Shown here: in pieces, positions 8,331-17,917 of the stretch | Position numbering within the stretch: the first letter of the stretch is position 1 | Layout of the letters: each line of letters starts with the position of its first letter | NCBI GenBank assembly: GCA_965226945.1 | Contig: OZ245717.1 | Coordinates: forward strand, 1-64,000 | DNA: 64,000 nt | Reading direction: 5' to 3' | From: SYLG01 sp965226945 | GTDB taxonomy: Bacteria; Planctomycetota; Planctomycetia; Gemmatales; Gemmataceae | Program-made: the position numbers and the translations under genes | Notes under the pieces: generated by a model | Told to the model about the DNA's origin: nothing | Database searches by the model: none | What the model saw: only the letters and a program-made list of their open reading frames with translations

Positions 8331-10040
8331 GGGTGCAGTCTCCCTACGGAGCCGAAGCGTCGAGCGATTGCCCCAGGAGGATTGGAAGAAAGGGGTTGAG
8401 TCTTTGAAAAGGGTTTGAAGAAAGAGGCGCCTTCCCTTCAAAAGCATTAGCAAAAAGAAACCCATGAAGGAAAGGACGCCTCATGTCGTACTCTATGCAT
8501 TTGCTTTCGGGATCGGCAACGGCTGGGTCGGTGGAAGTTTCGAAGAATTGTTTCGAGGGTCTTTTCAAGGGTGCCGAGTGGCGGTCTCTCATCGAGGCCA
8601 GCATCATGGACTTGGTCCGGGTAGTTCAAACGTTTTTGGGAAAGCCCGGTTCGGCGTCGTCGGTTTATGTATTTGAAAGGGAATTAGAGCAAGCCGGCCG
8701 AGAGTTTCTTCGTGGGCTCGTTCAATGGGTATTCAATCACCTTGAAGGAGACGATACGGCAGTTCTTCCAAAGCATGTGGTTTTTGAATCGGCTTCGTAC
8801 ACGCTTATCAAGAAAAAAACCCGGCAAGATGTTTGGACCCGATTTGGGAAAATATCGATGTGGCGGTTCGGCTATCGGTCCACGATCAAGGGGCATGATC
8901 TTTCCATATTTCCCCTAGCCAAGGTTCTTGGGCTAATCCACGGTGCAACGCCCGGTTTGGCGGAAGAGGTAGCACGATTGCTTGGCGAGGGGGGCATGAC
9001 GCAAAGCCGAACCATGGATCGTCTTGCCAGGGATTTTGGAATTCATTTCGGAGTGAAAAAGCTAAGGCAGTTAGCGGGGGCGGTCTCCGAGGCGATGGCG
9101 GAGGAACGTCACCAAGCCCAGGTGGGCCGGTTGGAGCAATTGCTGATACAGGCAGATCGATCAAGCGGCGTCCACAAACCTGTAATCGCAGTGGGCCGGG
9201 ACGGCGTAACCCTTGGAATGCGGATCAAGCTTGGCCGTTTGTTTGAAGTGGCAGCGACCGGAACGGTAACGGTGTTCGACCGGCGAGGCAATCGCTTGGG
9301 AACGGTGTATCTTGCTTATGTGCCCGAGCCAGGGCAACCAACCATGACGCGGGAACTGACAAGGCTTTTGAAGGACCTAATGAATCGTTGGAAAGGCCCG
9401 ATGCCTCGAATGTGCTATGTCACGGATGCGGGGGAAAACGAAACAGGTTATTACCAAAAAGTTCTGAAACGGATGAAGCACCCTGTTACGGGCAAGCCAC
9501 TGGAATGGATCCGGGTTCTGGATTTTTACCACGCGACTGTGCGGGTCTGGACGATGGCGGAACTGATCTTCGGAAAAAGAATCCGAGGAACACGCTGGGC
9601 GAGGAAGATGCTCAAGTGGTTGAAGTTGCCGGGCGGGATCAACCGGATTCTCCATTCGGCCGCGGCGATGCGGGACGGTTACCTAGCCAAATCAAAACGG
9701 AAGGAATTTGACCAAGCCTATCGTTACCTACGCACGCGGATGGCATTCATGAAATACGACCAATACCGCAAAAGGGGGATTCCCCAGGGAAGCGGCATTA
9801 CCGAGGCCGCCTGCAAAACGGTTTACACCCAAAGGCTGAAACTGAGCGGGATGTCCTGGAAACGAGACGGGGCGCAGACGATTATCAATCTTCGCGTGAT
9901 GATTTTAAGCGGAGTTTGGGACGAGGCATTCAAGGGATTCCTCCTGCAATCGGTGGAACCCAAAGTGAGGGGTCAAGCCAATTCCACTATTCGAGATCTT
10001 CAAATCGCCGCATAATCGGCGCAGCTGGGAGACTGCACCC
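8331..10040 (+). mobile_element. Intact ISKra4-like insertion sequence in the RHS gene
   Basis: 1710 bp. Ends are perfect 14-bp inverted repeats, GGGTGCAGTCTCCC at 8331-8344 and its complement at 10027-10040; imperfect matching extends to about 25 bp. The 8-bp direct repeat GCTATAAG flanks it at 8323-8330 and 10041-10048, a clean target-site duplication. It contains one uninterrupted transposase. Joining the flanks through one copy of the duplication restores the RHS reading frame exactly, so the insertion is recent and the pre-insertion allele can be reconstructed. Confidence 0.95.
8483..10015 (+). CDS. ISKra4-family transposase
   Basis: A 510-residue full-length transposase with no frameshifts. 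Likely DDE residues are in AVGRDGVTLGM (about residue 235), CYVTDAGENETGYY (about 312) and GIPQGSGITEAACKT (about 435). The last, followed by QRLKLSGMSWKRDGAQTI, is the characteristic C-terminal block of ISKra4-type transposases. The ATG at 8483 follows a GGAAAGGA ribosome site. The gene occupies nearly the whole element and ends 25 bp before its right edge. Family assignment is from motif memory; the subgroup is not certain. Confidence 0.9.
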   Translation: MSYSMHLLSGSATAGSVEVSKNCFEGLFKGAEWRSLIEASIMDLVRVVQTFLGKPGSASSVYVFERELEQAGREFLRGLVQWVFNHLEGDDTAVLPKHVVFESASYTLIKKKTRQDVWTRFGKISMWRFGYRSTIKGHDLSIFPLAKVLGLIHGATPGLAEEVARLLGEGGMTQSRTMDRLARDFGIHFGVKKLRQLAGAVSEAMAEERHQAQVGRLEQLLIQADRSSGVHKPVIAVGRDGVTLGMRIKLGRLFEVAATGTVTVFDRRGNRLGTVYLAYVPEPGQPTMTRELTRLLKDLMNRWKGPMPRMCYVTDAGENETGYYQKVLKRMKHPVTGKPLEWIRVLDFYHATVRVWTMAELIFGKRIRGTRWARKMLKWLKLPGGINRILHSAAAMRDGYLAKSKRKEFDQAYRYLRTRMAFMKYDQYRKRGIPQGSGITEAACKTVYTQRLKLSGMSWKRDGAQTIINLRVMILSGVWDEAFKGFLLQSVEPKVRGQANSTIRDLQIAA

Positions 10041-13000
10041 GCTATAAGACCGATTCCTGAAATCATAATTATTTATGATATCAACCTGGCCCCCCTTAAA
10101 AAGGAAATCCCATGACTTCCTGCTGGACACAATAGGATTTCCAGAAGAATCACGAAATGTTATCACTCCGAACGGGCTATACGTGTATTTTTCTTGAATA
10201 GCACCACCATCGCTACCAATTGCCGTCACATTGAAGCTTGCATCAGATAAGGCATACAATCGCTCATCAAGAGATCCACTGGCGTCCGTATCACGATCTC
10301 GAGTGATTAAGGCATCAACATAAACCGGGCTCCAGACACTCCGCGTCCTGACATTCGATCCAACTTTTTCCTCGAGCAACTGCCAGTTGGAACTAAAAAG
10401 CCGTTCGGTCGTGGTCGAATTGGAGACCACCGTGATCTTTCGGTTTAAAGCGTCATAGCTGTTCGTGGCGACTACAACGCCCGACGAGGTTTTGATCTGT
10501 ATTTCGCGATTCCATGCATCCCAGGTAAATCGACGGTCATTTTCATCTTTCGTTAGATTGCCATTATTATCGTATGCCGGTGTAGTGGCACCACTGACCG
10601 AAGTAATCTCATTCCTTTTGTTAGCGGCCCTCGTCTGCGTTACGCCGTTTATTTTACTACAGTTCCAGTTGCCAGTGGCATCGTAATTCCAATTTTGTTC
10701 ATTAAGCGAAGAACCAATGAGATCGGTTTTACTGATATTGAGCGTTCCAAGTTTGTACGCGGCAAGTCGATTTAGGCCGTCATAGGTGCAAACCTCACTG
10801 AGGTCTGTGTTAACGATGTTCTCCTTGTAAAGAACATTATTGTTCTGATCGTAACCGTACATGAACCGTTCGACATCAACATTACCACCATTGACCCAGC
10901 GCTGATCAACGATGCGGCCAAAACGATCAAGACCAGTATATTGATCGCCTGCGTCACCGGTTGATTCGCCGCTTAGTTTGATGTAGGTCAGATCGAGACC
11001 CGGCTGCGAATGGGCGCGACTAACCACAGTACGCAAGCCTAGATAGGCAAGACTTTCTAAAGTATTTGAGGAGTCGCTGATTGAAGTCAGCCTACTGATG
11101 CTGTTGTTCATGCCGCTGGCATAGTTAAAGCTAATGGAATAACCCGATGGATAAATCATGCTTGTTGGACGACTATGGTTAGCGCCGCCAGCCATTTCAG
11201 AAAAGGCATACTCAACATAAGGCGAGGATCCGGTGACCGCGCCGCTGTGCTCTTGCCATTCTTTGATCAGCTGGCCAAGACCATTAAACTCGCGTTTGAT
11301 CTGGTTGACGACACTGCCGCTGTTGACTGCGTCGTAACTGGTAATAAGGCAGGGATTGCCTTGGTTGTCGAAGGCGGTCGTAATGAGTCGCACTGTCCCA
11401 TCGACGCCGTCACCCAGGACCGTAACGCAATCTTGGGTTTGACGGCCAAGGAGATCGAAGTCGAATTGGTGAATGCTTCCGATTTGATCGATTTGTTGTT
11501 TGATCACACCGCGACGGTTGTAACTAAACAGAACGACATGATCGTCGGCGATCGAATCGGGAGATATTTCTTTGCGCTTTAAATAGCTGGTGGCAATATC
11601 GGAATCACTTAGCGTCGTTCCGTAGATGTATTGAGTTATCTGGTCTCCAGTGCTGCCATTGACCGCGATTATCGATTCTATTTTTCCATCCGAGGTATAA
11701 GTCTTGCGGGTAGTGATGTTGATATCCGGTGACGGAGCGCAGCCAGAACTGGATGAAGATGACGAACTACTCGAAGAGTCCGTTGGCACATAATTCAGGA
11801 TCATTTCGACATCACGCGAAACGGCATCAAATTCTAATCTGGTGGCCACGCCACAGGAATCCGTAGTTTGAAACCGGTTCCCTTTGGAATCGTACTCCAT
11901 TGTCCACTTCAGGACATGATCTGACCGGCCGGGAATTGTGTCGGGACGAGATAAATTGGTGCCGCCATTCGTGCCGTAGTTGAGGGTTGCCTGAACGCGG
12001 CCTACGGGGTCAGAAAAGGCGACGCCATAAGTCACACGCGCCTTGGGCGCAATTGAAGGATTTTGGAGCGGTCCGGTTTGGGAATCTGGCGCGTTGTGAT
12101 AGCGTTGGCGGTAAATCATCTCAATTAGGTTCGAGGCCTCATCATAGTGCATTTCGGTTTGTTCCATGATTACGTCATCATCAATGTTGCCGATTTCTGT
12201 GTACTCAGACTCGTCCGGATCGTAACCGATGTACCTTGTAGCGAGGCGGCCCAAACTGTCAATGGCCGTCTTGGCAAAGAGGCAGGACCCGGACGGTTGC
12301 GATTTGATCGTATGCCCAGTGGCATCAAACCATGTATTGCTAACCAGAGAATTGCCGACAACTCCTGTCATTGGGTTCACTGAATAGATAATAACGCGAT
12401 ATATCCGTCCATGATCGTCGAACTTCAGTTCTTTCCTGGATACTAGTGTACCATCAGCCGTCGTATCACGCCCGTCCAAGCAAATCGTTCTTCCCAAATT
12501 ATCTAAGCAAATGCATTCATAGAGGTCTATTTCGCCATCTGTTGCAATTTGGCGATTTCGCCAATCATACATCAGAGTAGTGACTCGACTGGTCGCAGCG
12601 TCAACGTGCTGAGTAGCTTTAGTCATATTTCCATCGCCGCCTGTTTCACCCCCATCGAATTCATTCTCAGTTACCAATACCATGTTGTTGCCCAACGCTC
12701 CACCGCCAGTTGGGTCGGCGTCGGTTGCGCCAATGTCGTTTGTCCCTACGTAAACGGCGACTACTCTTGCTCGGGTGTCATAGACCCTGTCGGTGATGGT
12801 GCCGCCAGGGCTAATGACTCTGATTGGGCGATTCATTATATCATAACCGTAGTCAATTTGATCGTAATTCGTGTCGGGATCACCGGAGCCGCTCATTGGA
12901 ATCGTGTGGTAGAATTTGCGCGAGGCAATGAGGTCGGACTGGTTGTATTGGGTCGTTGTCCAGCGGCAGTAATTCGCTTGGGCGAACATATCACCGGGGT

Positions 13001-15872
13001 CGAGTTTGCCCTCAGTTGATTCGCGGACTGCGGCGATCTGTTCCAGCGTCTTGCCATCCAAATTCATTATCTTGATCGAAACGGGGTTCACTAAAGTGAA
13101 TTCGTAGTCGGGAGCGCTTCCAGTGGCATATCCTTGTGCGGCCCACACCTGAAATGTGTCATCCTGATAGACGGTCCAACTGACTCGACGAATGTCTGTT
13201 GCAACTCCTTCAATGTCGATATTGTGCCAGGGTCCAAGGCTTTGGGTCTGCCGCCCTTGAGCATCGTTCTCAAAATCGGTGATTAGGTGCTTGCCACCCC
13301 CGGATGGCGTCACCCAGCCTGTCGGCGCGGTGACAAGCGACGTGTCCACATCCGCAATATGCTGGACGACTGCACCCGTCGCAATGTCATAGCTCATCCC
13401 GGTGATGAAGCCTCGTTCATCCATGCGCCAAATCAGATTACCGTGTTCGTCAAAATACACCTTATTGGTCGCGGCCACTCCCGAACCATTCTGATCGACC
13501 GGAATCACCGGCAACAAGGTCGTCTTCTGCTTCACCTGCAACGTCCCGGAATAGAATGTGTAGGCATAGGTGGTGATGATCTGTCGCGTTCCATTGTTGC
13601 TACAACCGCCCGTTGAGGAACTGCTCGACGACGAGCTGGACGAACTGGAACTGCCGCAATCGCAACCGCAACCGTCTTCAGGATAAACCGTTGTCTTCGT
13701 CAGAACATAAATGGGGAGCGAGCTGAGAGAGCTGGACGAGGCCGACGAGCTTGAAGAGCTGCTTCCACCGCTCGCATACATGGCGGTGTATTCCAAATCC
13801 CGCAGACGGATGCACGTCCCCAATTGGCCGCGCTTGATTTGCTGCGATTGCACCCAATTTGTCGGGGTATGATAAGCTGTGATATTGATCAGGCCGTCGC
13901 GATCCTTGAGATATTGATAATGCCCGCTTACAAGATTCATTAGATCGGCCTTGGATTCGTCGTAGCCTGAGATTGCCGAAGGATTGGCGTGCAATATCAC
14001 GCGCCCCGATTCGTCATATTTGTAGAAATCGCACCATTGTCCTGCATTGCTTTGGAATGCGTGCAGCATCGTCTGCCCCGCGTAGTTCGCGAAGATGATG
14101 TTGCGATTGCCATCTGGCAATGTTTCAACCGTCTTGTACTTCCAATTGTTGTAATTATTGCTGAATCCACTCTGAGTGTAGCTGAAGTAGAAGGAACGCG
14201 AGCCGCTTTCTACGGTCTCCTGGATCACCCTCTGCTGGGAATCGTAGGCATAGAAATAATCGGCGTATTGTGAGACAATGGCATCGCTGGCAGTGTAGGG
14301 ATCAGTCACACCTGGATCGGCCTGCAAGCGGGCAAACGCTTCCGGTTCCAGAACGTATTTCAGAAGATGGACTCCCTCGGGATAATCTGGCCAGAACGAA
14401 CCGCCTGAAGAACTGGAAGAACCGGATGAAGAGGAACTGGCGCTTCTTGACGAAGAGGAACTAGCACTCGAGGAAGAGCTCGACCCCGTCAGCGTCAGAT
14501 AATACCGGTAGTAAGATGTGCCGGTATCGGCCCAATCGTCGTCCTTCCATACTTGGGTTGTGGCGGTTTTCAGATCATCCTGTCCGCCGAAAGGATCGCG
14601 GAATCCGTAATAGGTGTAGATGACCCGTTGTACGTTGACCCACTCTCCCGCATTGACGCGCCGCCGCAAGGTGACGCTTTCCAACAGTCGATCGTTGGGT
14701 TGAGTGTAAGTGTAGAGGAACTGCTCTGTTGTCGTGTTTCCACCGCTTGAATACGATTGCTCGACAGCCGCAATCTGAGTCTGTGAAGCGGCCCAGGCGG
14801 TTACGGCCAGTACATTGCCGCCTGAGGTGATGTGGCGCAGAAACTTCCCCGTCACCATGTCAAATTCGGTTTGCGTTCCATCCAACAGGGCCAGCACAAA
14901 GCGTCTGCGAATCCGGTCAAGCCGCAATTGCAGCGCTCCACCAAAGGACTCGTTATACAGGTCAATATTGGAGCCGGATTGATCGAACCAACGAGGCGCC
15001 GTGCTGTTGCCCATCAGTACAACCTCGTATTGCGAGGCTTTGATGAGATAAGGCATCTGTGTGATCAGCCAGTTGAATCCTTGACCAAAATTCGAGCTGA
15101 CCGTCAGGCGGTTGCAGAAACTGCGAGAATGCCCCCAGGACCAACCGAAGCCGGACGATTTGATGTCTGTTGCGTGATAGGACAATTCACCAGTCGCATA
15201 ACGGATCGGATATAGGCTGAAAGTTACCGGAGTGTGATCGCCATCGGGCCTACCGCCGCCCTTTGGTTTCTTCGGCCCACCTCCCGGTGTTTTTGAACCA
15301 CCACCGCCCGGTGCTCCCGCATTGGAGGATTCTTCTTCGCATTCGCAAGAACAATCGCATTCACAGGGCGGTGCCGGCGGAGGATCCTCGTCGTCAGGGG
15401 GAGGGGGCAGTTTAAAGGGGGGTAACGACGGTTCCGATGCCGTGATGGTAACAAAAATTCCGACAGGTTCACCGATAAAACAGCCGCAGCAATCACATCC
15501 TGAAGGAGATGGAGGAGTCCAGCTTGTATTTCCTGAAACCGTATCGCAATTTCCTGAGAGAGCTACATCCGCTACACCACTGCAGCCTAGACTGGCACTG
15601 CTAACGCTGAGACGGTAACTACTGGTGCAACTGATGTCGACATTAAAGTCGACCGCAGGCGGTGGCGTGGAAGACTGAATGTGAAAGGTCGTCTCTTTCT
15701 TTGTCGAACCCGACCAGCCTCCCCAGTTCGGTTTTGGCTTCAGTTCCACCTTGCAGCCACCGATGCAGGGGCAGCGATTATGGGTCAGATGACCACCAGA
15801 CAAAGTGGCCCACTTGATGGGGGAAAGAACGGGCTCGGGTTGACCAGGAAACACTGAGCAGCATCCAGGCAT
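9987..15872 (-). CDS. RHS/YD-repeat polymorphic toxin protein, 5' part, interrupted by an insertion sequence
   Basis: The 1961-residue frame covers almost all of a giant RHS protein. A Cys- and Pro-rich N-terminal region (residues about 1-225, with ECDCSCECEE) is followed by a domain starting TPVTFSLYPIRYATGELSYH, then many YD repeats (such as YDFRNRSYS near the end). Four long serine runs lie at about 14401-14486, 13718-13775, 13610-13660 and 11741-11783, a known oddity of planctomycete RHS proteins. The last 14 codons come from the insertion sequence; the natural sequence continues at 8330 as YSPTLGRWLS. Before insertion the protein would have been about 2213 residues. RHS proteins form a beta-cage around a C-terminal toxin and act in competition. 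The ATG at 15872 has GGAG upstream and lies 26 bp after the Cys-rich gene. Confidence 0.93.
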   Translation of the reverse strand: MPGCCSVFPGQPEPVLSPIKWATLSGGHLTHNRCPCIGGCKVELKPKPNWGGWSGSTKKETTFHIQSSTPPPAVDFNVDISCTSSYRLSVSSASLGCSGVADVALSGNCDTVSGNTSWTPPSPSGCDCCGCFIGEPVGIFVTITASEPSLPPFKLPPPPDDEDPPPAPPCECDCSCECEEESSNAGAPGGGGSKTPGGGPKKPKGGGRPDGDHTPVTFSLYPIRYATGELSYHATDIKSSGFGWSWGHSRSFCNRLTVSSNFGQGFNWLITQMPYLIKASQYEVVLMGNSTAPRWFDQSGSNIDLYNESFGGALQLRLDRIRRRFVLALLDGTQTEFDMVTGKFLRHITSGGNVLAVTAWAASQTQIAAVEQSYSSGGNTTTEQFLYTYTQPNDRLLESVTLRRRVNAGEWVNVQRVIYTYYGFRDPFGGQDDLKTATTQVWKDDDWADTGTSYYRYYLTLTGSSSSSSASSSSSRSASSSSSGSSSSSGGSFWPDYPEGVHLLKYVLEPEAFARLQADPGVTDPYTASDAIVSQYADYFYAYDSQQRVIQETVESGSRSFYFSYTQSGFSNNYNNWKYKTVETLPDGNRNIIFANYAGQTMLHAFQSNAGQWCDFYKYDESGRVILHANPSAISGYDESKADLMNLVSGHYQYLKDRDGLINITAYHTPTNWVQSQQIKRGQLGTCIRLRDLEYTAMYASGGSSSSSSSASSSSLSSLPIYVLTKTTVYPEDGCGCDCGSSSSSSSSSSSSSTGGCSNNGTRQIITTYAYTFYSGTLQVKQKTTLLPVIPVDQNGSGVAATNKVYFDEHGNLIWRMDERGFITGMSYDIATGAVVQHIADVDTSLVTAPTGWVTPSGGGKHLITDFENDAQGRQTQSLGPWHNIDIEGVATDIRRVSWTVYQDDTFQVWAAQGYATGSAPDYEFTLVNPVSIKIMNLDGKTLEQIAAVRESTEGKLDPGDMFAQANYCRWTTTQYNQSDLIASRKFYHTIPMSGSGDPDTNYDQIDYGYDIMNRPIRVISPGGTITDRVYDTRARVVAVYVGTNDIGATDADPTGGGALGNNMVLVTENEFDGGETGGDGNMTKATQHVDAATSRVTTLMYDWRNRQIATDGEIDLYECICLDNLGRTICLDGRDTTADGTLVSRKELKFDDHGRIYRVIIYSVNPMTGVVGNSLVSNTWFDATGHTIKSQPSGSCLFAKTAIDSLGRLATRYIGYDPDESEYTEIGNIDDDVIMEQTEMHYDEASNLIEMIYRQRYHNAPDSQTGPLQNPSIAPKARVTYGVAFSDPVGRVQATLNYGTNGGTNLSRPDTIPGRSDHVLKWTMEYDSKGNRFQTTDSCGVATRLEFDAVSRDVEMILNYVPTDSSSSSSSSSSSGCAPSPDINITTRKTYTSDGKIESIIAVNGSTGDQITQYIYGTTLSDSDIATSYLKRKEISPDSIADDHVVLFSYNRRGVIKQQIDQIGSIHQFDFDLLGRQTQDCVTVLGDGVDGTVRLITTAFDNQGNPCLITSYDAVNSGSVVNQIKREFNGLGQLIKEWQEHSGAVTGSSPYVEYAFSEMAGGANHSRPTSMIYPSGYSISFNYASGMNNSISRLTSISDSSNTLESLAYLGLRTVVSRAHSQPGLDLTYIKLSGESTGDAGDQYTGLDRFGRIVDQRWVNGGNVDVERFMYGYDQNNNVLYKENIVNTDLSEVCTYDGLNRLAAYKLGTLNISKTDLIGSSLNEQNWNYDATGNWNCSKINGVTQTRAANKRNEITSVSGATTPAYDNNGNLTKDENDRRFTWDAWNREIQIKTSSGVVVATNSYDALNRKITVVSNSTTTERLFSSNWQLLEEKVGSNVRTRSVWSPVYVDALITRDRDTDASGSLDERLYALSDASFNVTAIGSDGGAIQEKYTYSPFGVITFRDSSGNPIVSSRKSWDFLFKGGQVDIINNYDFRNRSYSGCSLPAAPIMRRFEDLE
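10041..10048. repeat. Target-site duplication, right copy
   Basis: GCTATAAG directly abutting the right inverted repeat. On the minus strand it encodes part of the RHS motif RSYS, which continues as PTLGRW on the other side of the element. Confidence 0.93.
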
Positions 15873-15898
15873 GACTGATTCACTCCAAAAAGTTAGAA

Positions 15899-16369
15899 TT
15901 ATTGTTGAGAGTTGTTAGAGGGCCATTTTTGCAGCGGACACGATTCGGATTGCCAACGGGCTTTGATTGTCAAAAAACAACCACAAGAAGTATGCGAGCA
16001 GACCATTCGCGACTTATCGCAAAGATCGCATTGACGGCAGGTTGCCAGGCGTTCCTCGTAGACAGCATCGTCGACTTTGGCACCCCCATCCGCCACGTGG
16101 CGGGCGACGGCTTTGCCAAAGTTCATGGCCCGTCGCAACAGTCCCGGACCGGCAGGAGCACCAGGGTCTTCTTCCACCGCTTCGTCCGGTGGCGGCTGAT
16201 TCTGCTCAGCGATCAAGTTGAGGCACGGCCCCTGCCCTTGCTCCCATAGCTGGTAGTAAGCCTCCTGGCGCCGGCACAACAAATGCCAGGCCGGCGTTTT
16301 CTGACACTTGTGCCGTTCGCACCAGCCAGGTTCCGTGCATTCGCAGGCCGTCAAGGTAGGTGGCCACAT
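15899..16369 (-). CDS. Cys-rich protein with C-terminal zinc-knuckle-like region
   Basis: 156 residues. The N-terminus has ACECTEPGWCERHKCQKT, a Cys/His cluster. The C-terminus has CRQCDLCD, then CSHTSCGCFLTIKAR and SESCPLQKW, together resembling a metal-binding knuckle seen as a tail on many planctomycete and phage-associated proteins. No enzymatic domain is evident. The ATG at 16369 is chosen because GAGGAAA sits about nine bases upstream; an earlier Met at 16408 would overlap hldE. It lies between hldE (31 bp) and the RHS gene (26 bp), so it is probably translated with them. A link to RHS production is inferred from context only. Confidence 0.7.
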   Translation of the reverse strand: MWPPTLTACECTEPGWCERHKCQKTPAWHLLCRRQEAYYQLWEQGQGPCLNLIAEQNQPPPDEAVEEDPGAPAGPGLLRRAMNFGKAVARHVADGGAKVDDAVYEERLATCRQCDLCDKSRMVCSHTSCGCFLTIKARWQSESCPLQKWPSNNSQQ

Positions 16370-16400
16370 GATGATTTTCCTCTTCTTGAGCGCGAGAAGA

Positions 16401-17867
16401 CTAAGCACATCCTGTTACTGCATGGATCAATTGAGTCGTCGAGACACCTGGCACTTGACCCGCCAGGCAAACTCGGCCGCCATAGGATTCCACGATTTCG
16501 CGGCCGACGATGTCGGTGGTTGTACCGCCCTTCACCAGGACTTCAGGCCGAATGCGCCGTAGCAACGACTCGGGAGTGTCCTCGTCGAAAATCAGAACGT
16601 GAGTCACGCAAGAGAGTGCCGCGAGTACCGCCGATCTGTCTTTATCGCGAATGACAGGGCGCGTGGCGCCTTTGAGTCGCTTGACGCTGCCATCGCTATT
16701 AACCGCCACCACCAGGACATCACCCAGGGCAGCTGCTTCTTGTAGATAGCTGACGTGCCCGATGTGCAAGAGATCGAAGCAACCGTTCGTGAAGACGATC
16801 TTTTTTCCCTCACGGCGGTACCGATCCGCCAGATCGACCATGTCGTCGGCCGTGACCTGCTTAGCTTGGTTGGCCGTCTGATCCGTGGATAACTTGGCCT
16901 GGACCTCGGAGCGCTCCACCGGGGCGACGCCAAACCGTTCGACCTCCAGTCCGGCGGCCACATTCGCGATACGCGCCGCATCGGGAATGCTCAGGCCGCC
17001 CGCCACACACAGGCCCAGCGTCGCCAGCGCCATGTCGCCGGCACCGGTGATGTCGTAGACGGCGCGAGGACGTGAAGCGATCGCCAACTCTTCGCCCGCG
17101 GTGGCGACGATACTGCCGTCGCGATCGAGCGTGATGATGACGGCATCCAGATCCAACGAGGTGCGGAGGGACCGAGCAGTCGCGAGAGCCTCATTATTGG
17201 TGACGAAGGAATGACCGCTTGCCAGTGCAGCTTCCACGCGATTGGGCTTGATCAGCGTCGCGCCCCGATAGCGGGAGTAATGCGGGGTGCGACCGGGATC
17301 GATCAACACGGGAATGCCCAAGGTTCTGGCAGCAGAGATCACTTGCTGCAATAAGGTCTCCGTGCAGACGCCCTTCAAATAGTCGGAGATCAGGATGGCT
17401 TGAAACTTCGTCAGACGGTGTTTGAGCCGATTCCAAAGATCGGTGACGAGTGTTTCGGCCATGGGAGTTCGCGACTCATGGTCCACCCGCACGATCTGAT
17501 GCGGATGCCTATTGGACGCCCGGCCGACATAGCGGTGCTTGCATGTCGTGGGGCGAGACGGATCGCTCAGGACAAACTGGTCTTCAATCCCTTCGTCATG
17601 AAGTAATGCCCGCAGGGTGCGTCCATTCGAATCGTCTCCAACAATTCCAGCCAAGGCCACCTCGGCCTCCAGGTGTCGCAATAGATAGGCCACGCTCGCG
17701 GCGCCGCCGGGGCGGACTTCCTCCTCATCGGCACGCAGGACAATCACTGGCGCTTCCGGGCTGATTCGTTCGGCTTCGCCCCAGGTGTAGCGGTCGAGCA
17801 TCAGGTCGCCCAGGACCAGAATGCGCGGGCGGCCGATCGAAGCGCACAAGCTTTGCAGATCCGACAT
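16401..17867 (-). CDS. hldE: Bifunctional D-glycero-beta-D-manno-heptose-7-phosphate kinase / heptose-1-phosphate adenylyltransferase
   Basis: 488 residues, the usual HldE size. The N-terminal PfkB-type ribokinase domain (about 1-325) starts ILVLGDLMLDRY and has DITGAGDMALA, which retains the catalytic Asp although the usual residue after GAGD is replaced by Met. The C-terminal cytidylyltransferase-like domain (about 345-488) has TNGCFDLLHIGH with the HIGH nucleotide-binding motif. The protein would make ADP-heptose. The ATG at 17867 has TTGGAG seven bases upstream; the frame is open further but would overlap the preceding gene. It follows two glycosyltransferase genes and precedes the Cys-rich and RHS genes, all on the same strand. 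Confidence 0.94.
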   Translation of the reverse strand: MSDLQSLCASIGRPRILVLGDLMLDRYTWGEAERISPEAPVIVLRADEEEVRPGGAASVAYLLRHLEAEVALAGIVGDDSNGRTLRALLHDEGIEDQFVLSDPSRPTTCKHRYVGRASNRHPHQIVRVDHESRTPMAETLVTDLWNRLKHRLTKFQAILISDYLKGVCTETLLQQVISAARTLGIPVLIDPGRTPHYSRYRGATLIKPNRVEAALASGHSFVTNNEALATARSLRTSLDLDAVIITLDRDGSIVATAGEELAIASRPRAVYDITGAGDMALATLGLCVAGGLSIPDAARIANVAAGLEVERFGVAPVERSEVQAKLSTDQTANQAKQVTADDMVDLADRYRREGKKIVFTNGCFDLLHIGHVSYLQEAAALGDVLVVAVNSDGSVKRLKGATRPVIRDKDRSAVLAALSCVTHVLIFDEDTPESLLRRIRPEVLVKGGTTTDIVGREIVESYGGRVCLAGQVPGVSTTQLIHAVTGCA

Positions 17868-17917
17868 CCGATACTCCAAGAGAACGATGTGCCAATGTGG
17901 ACGAAGAACAGCGACGA

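Noticed and set aside
11741..14486. Poly-serine tracts as possible sequencing artefacts or frameshift sites
   Set aside because: Codons in the tracts are mixed and the frame continues with YD repeats on both sides, so they are real coding sequence.
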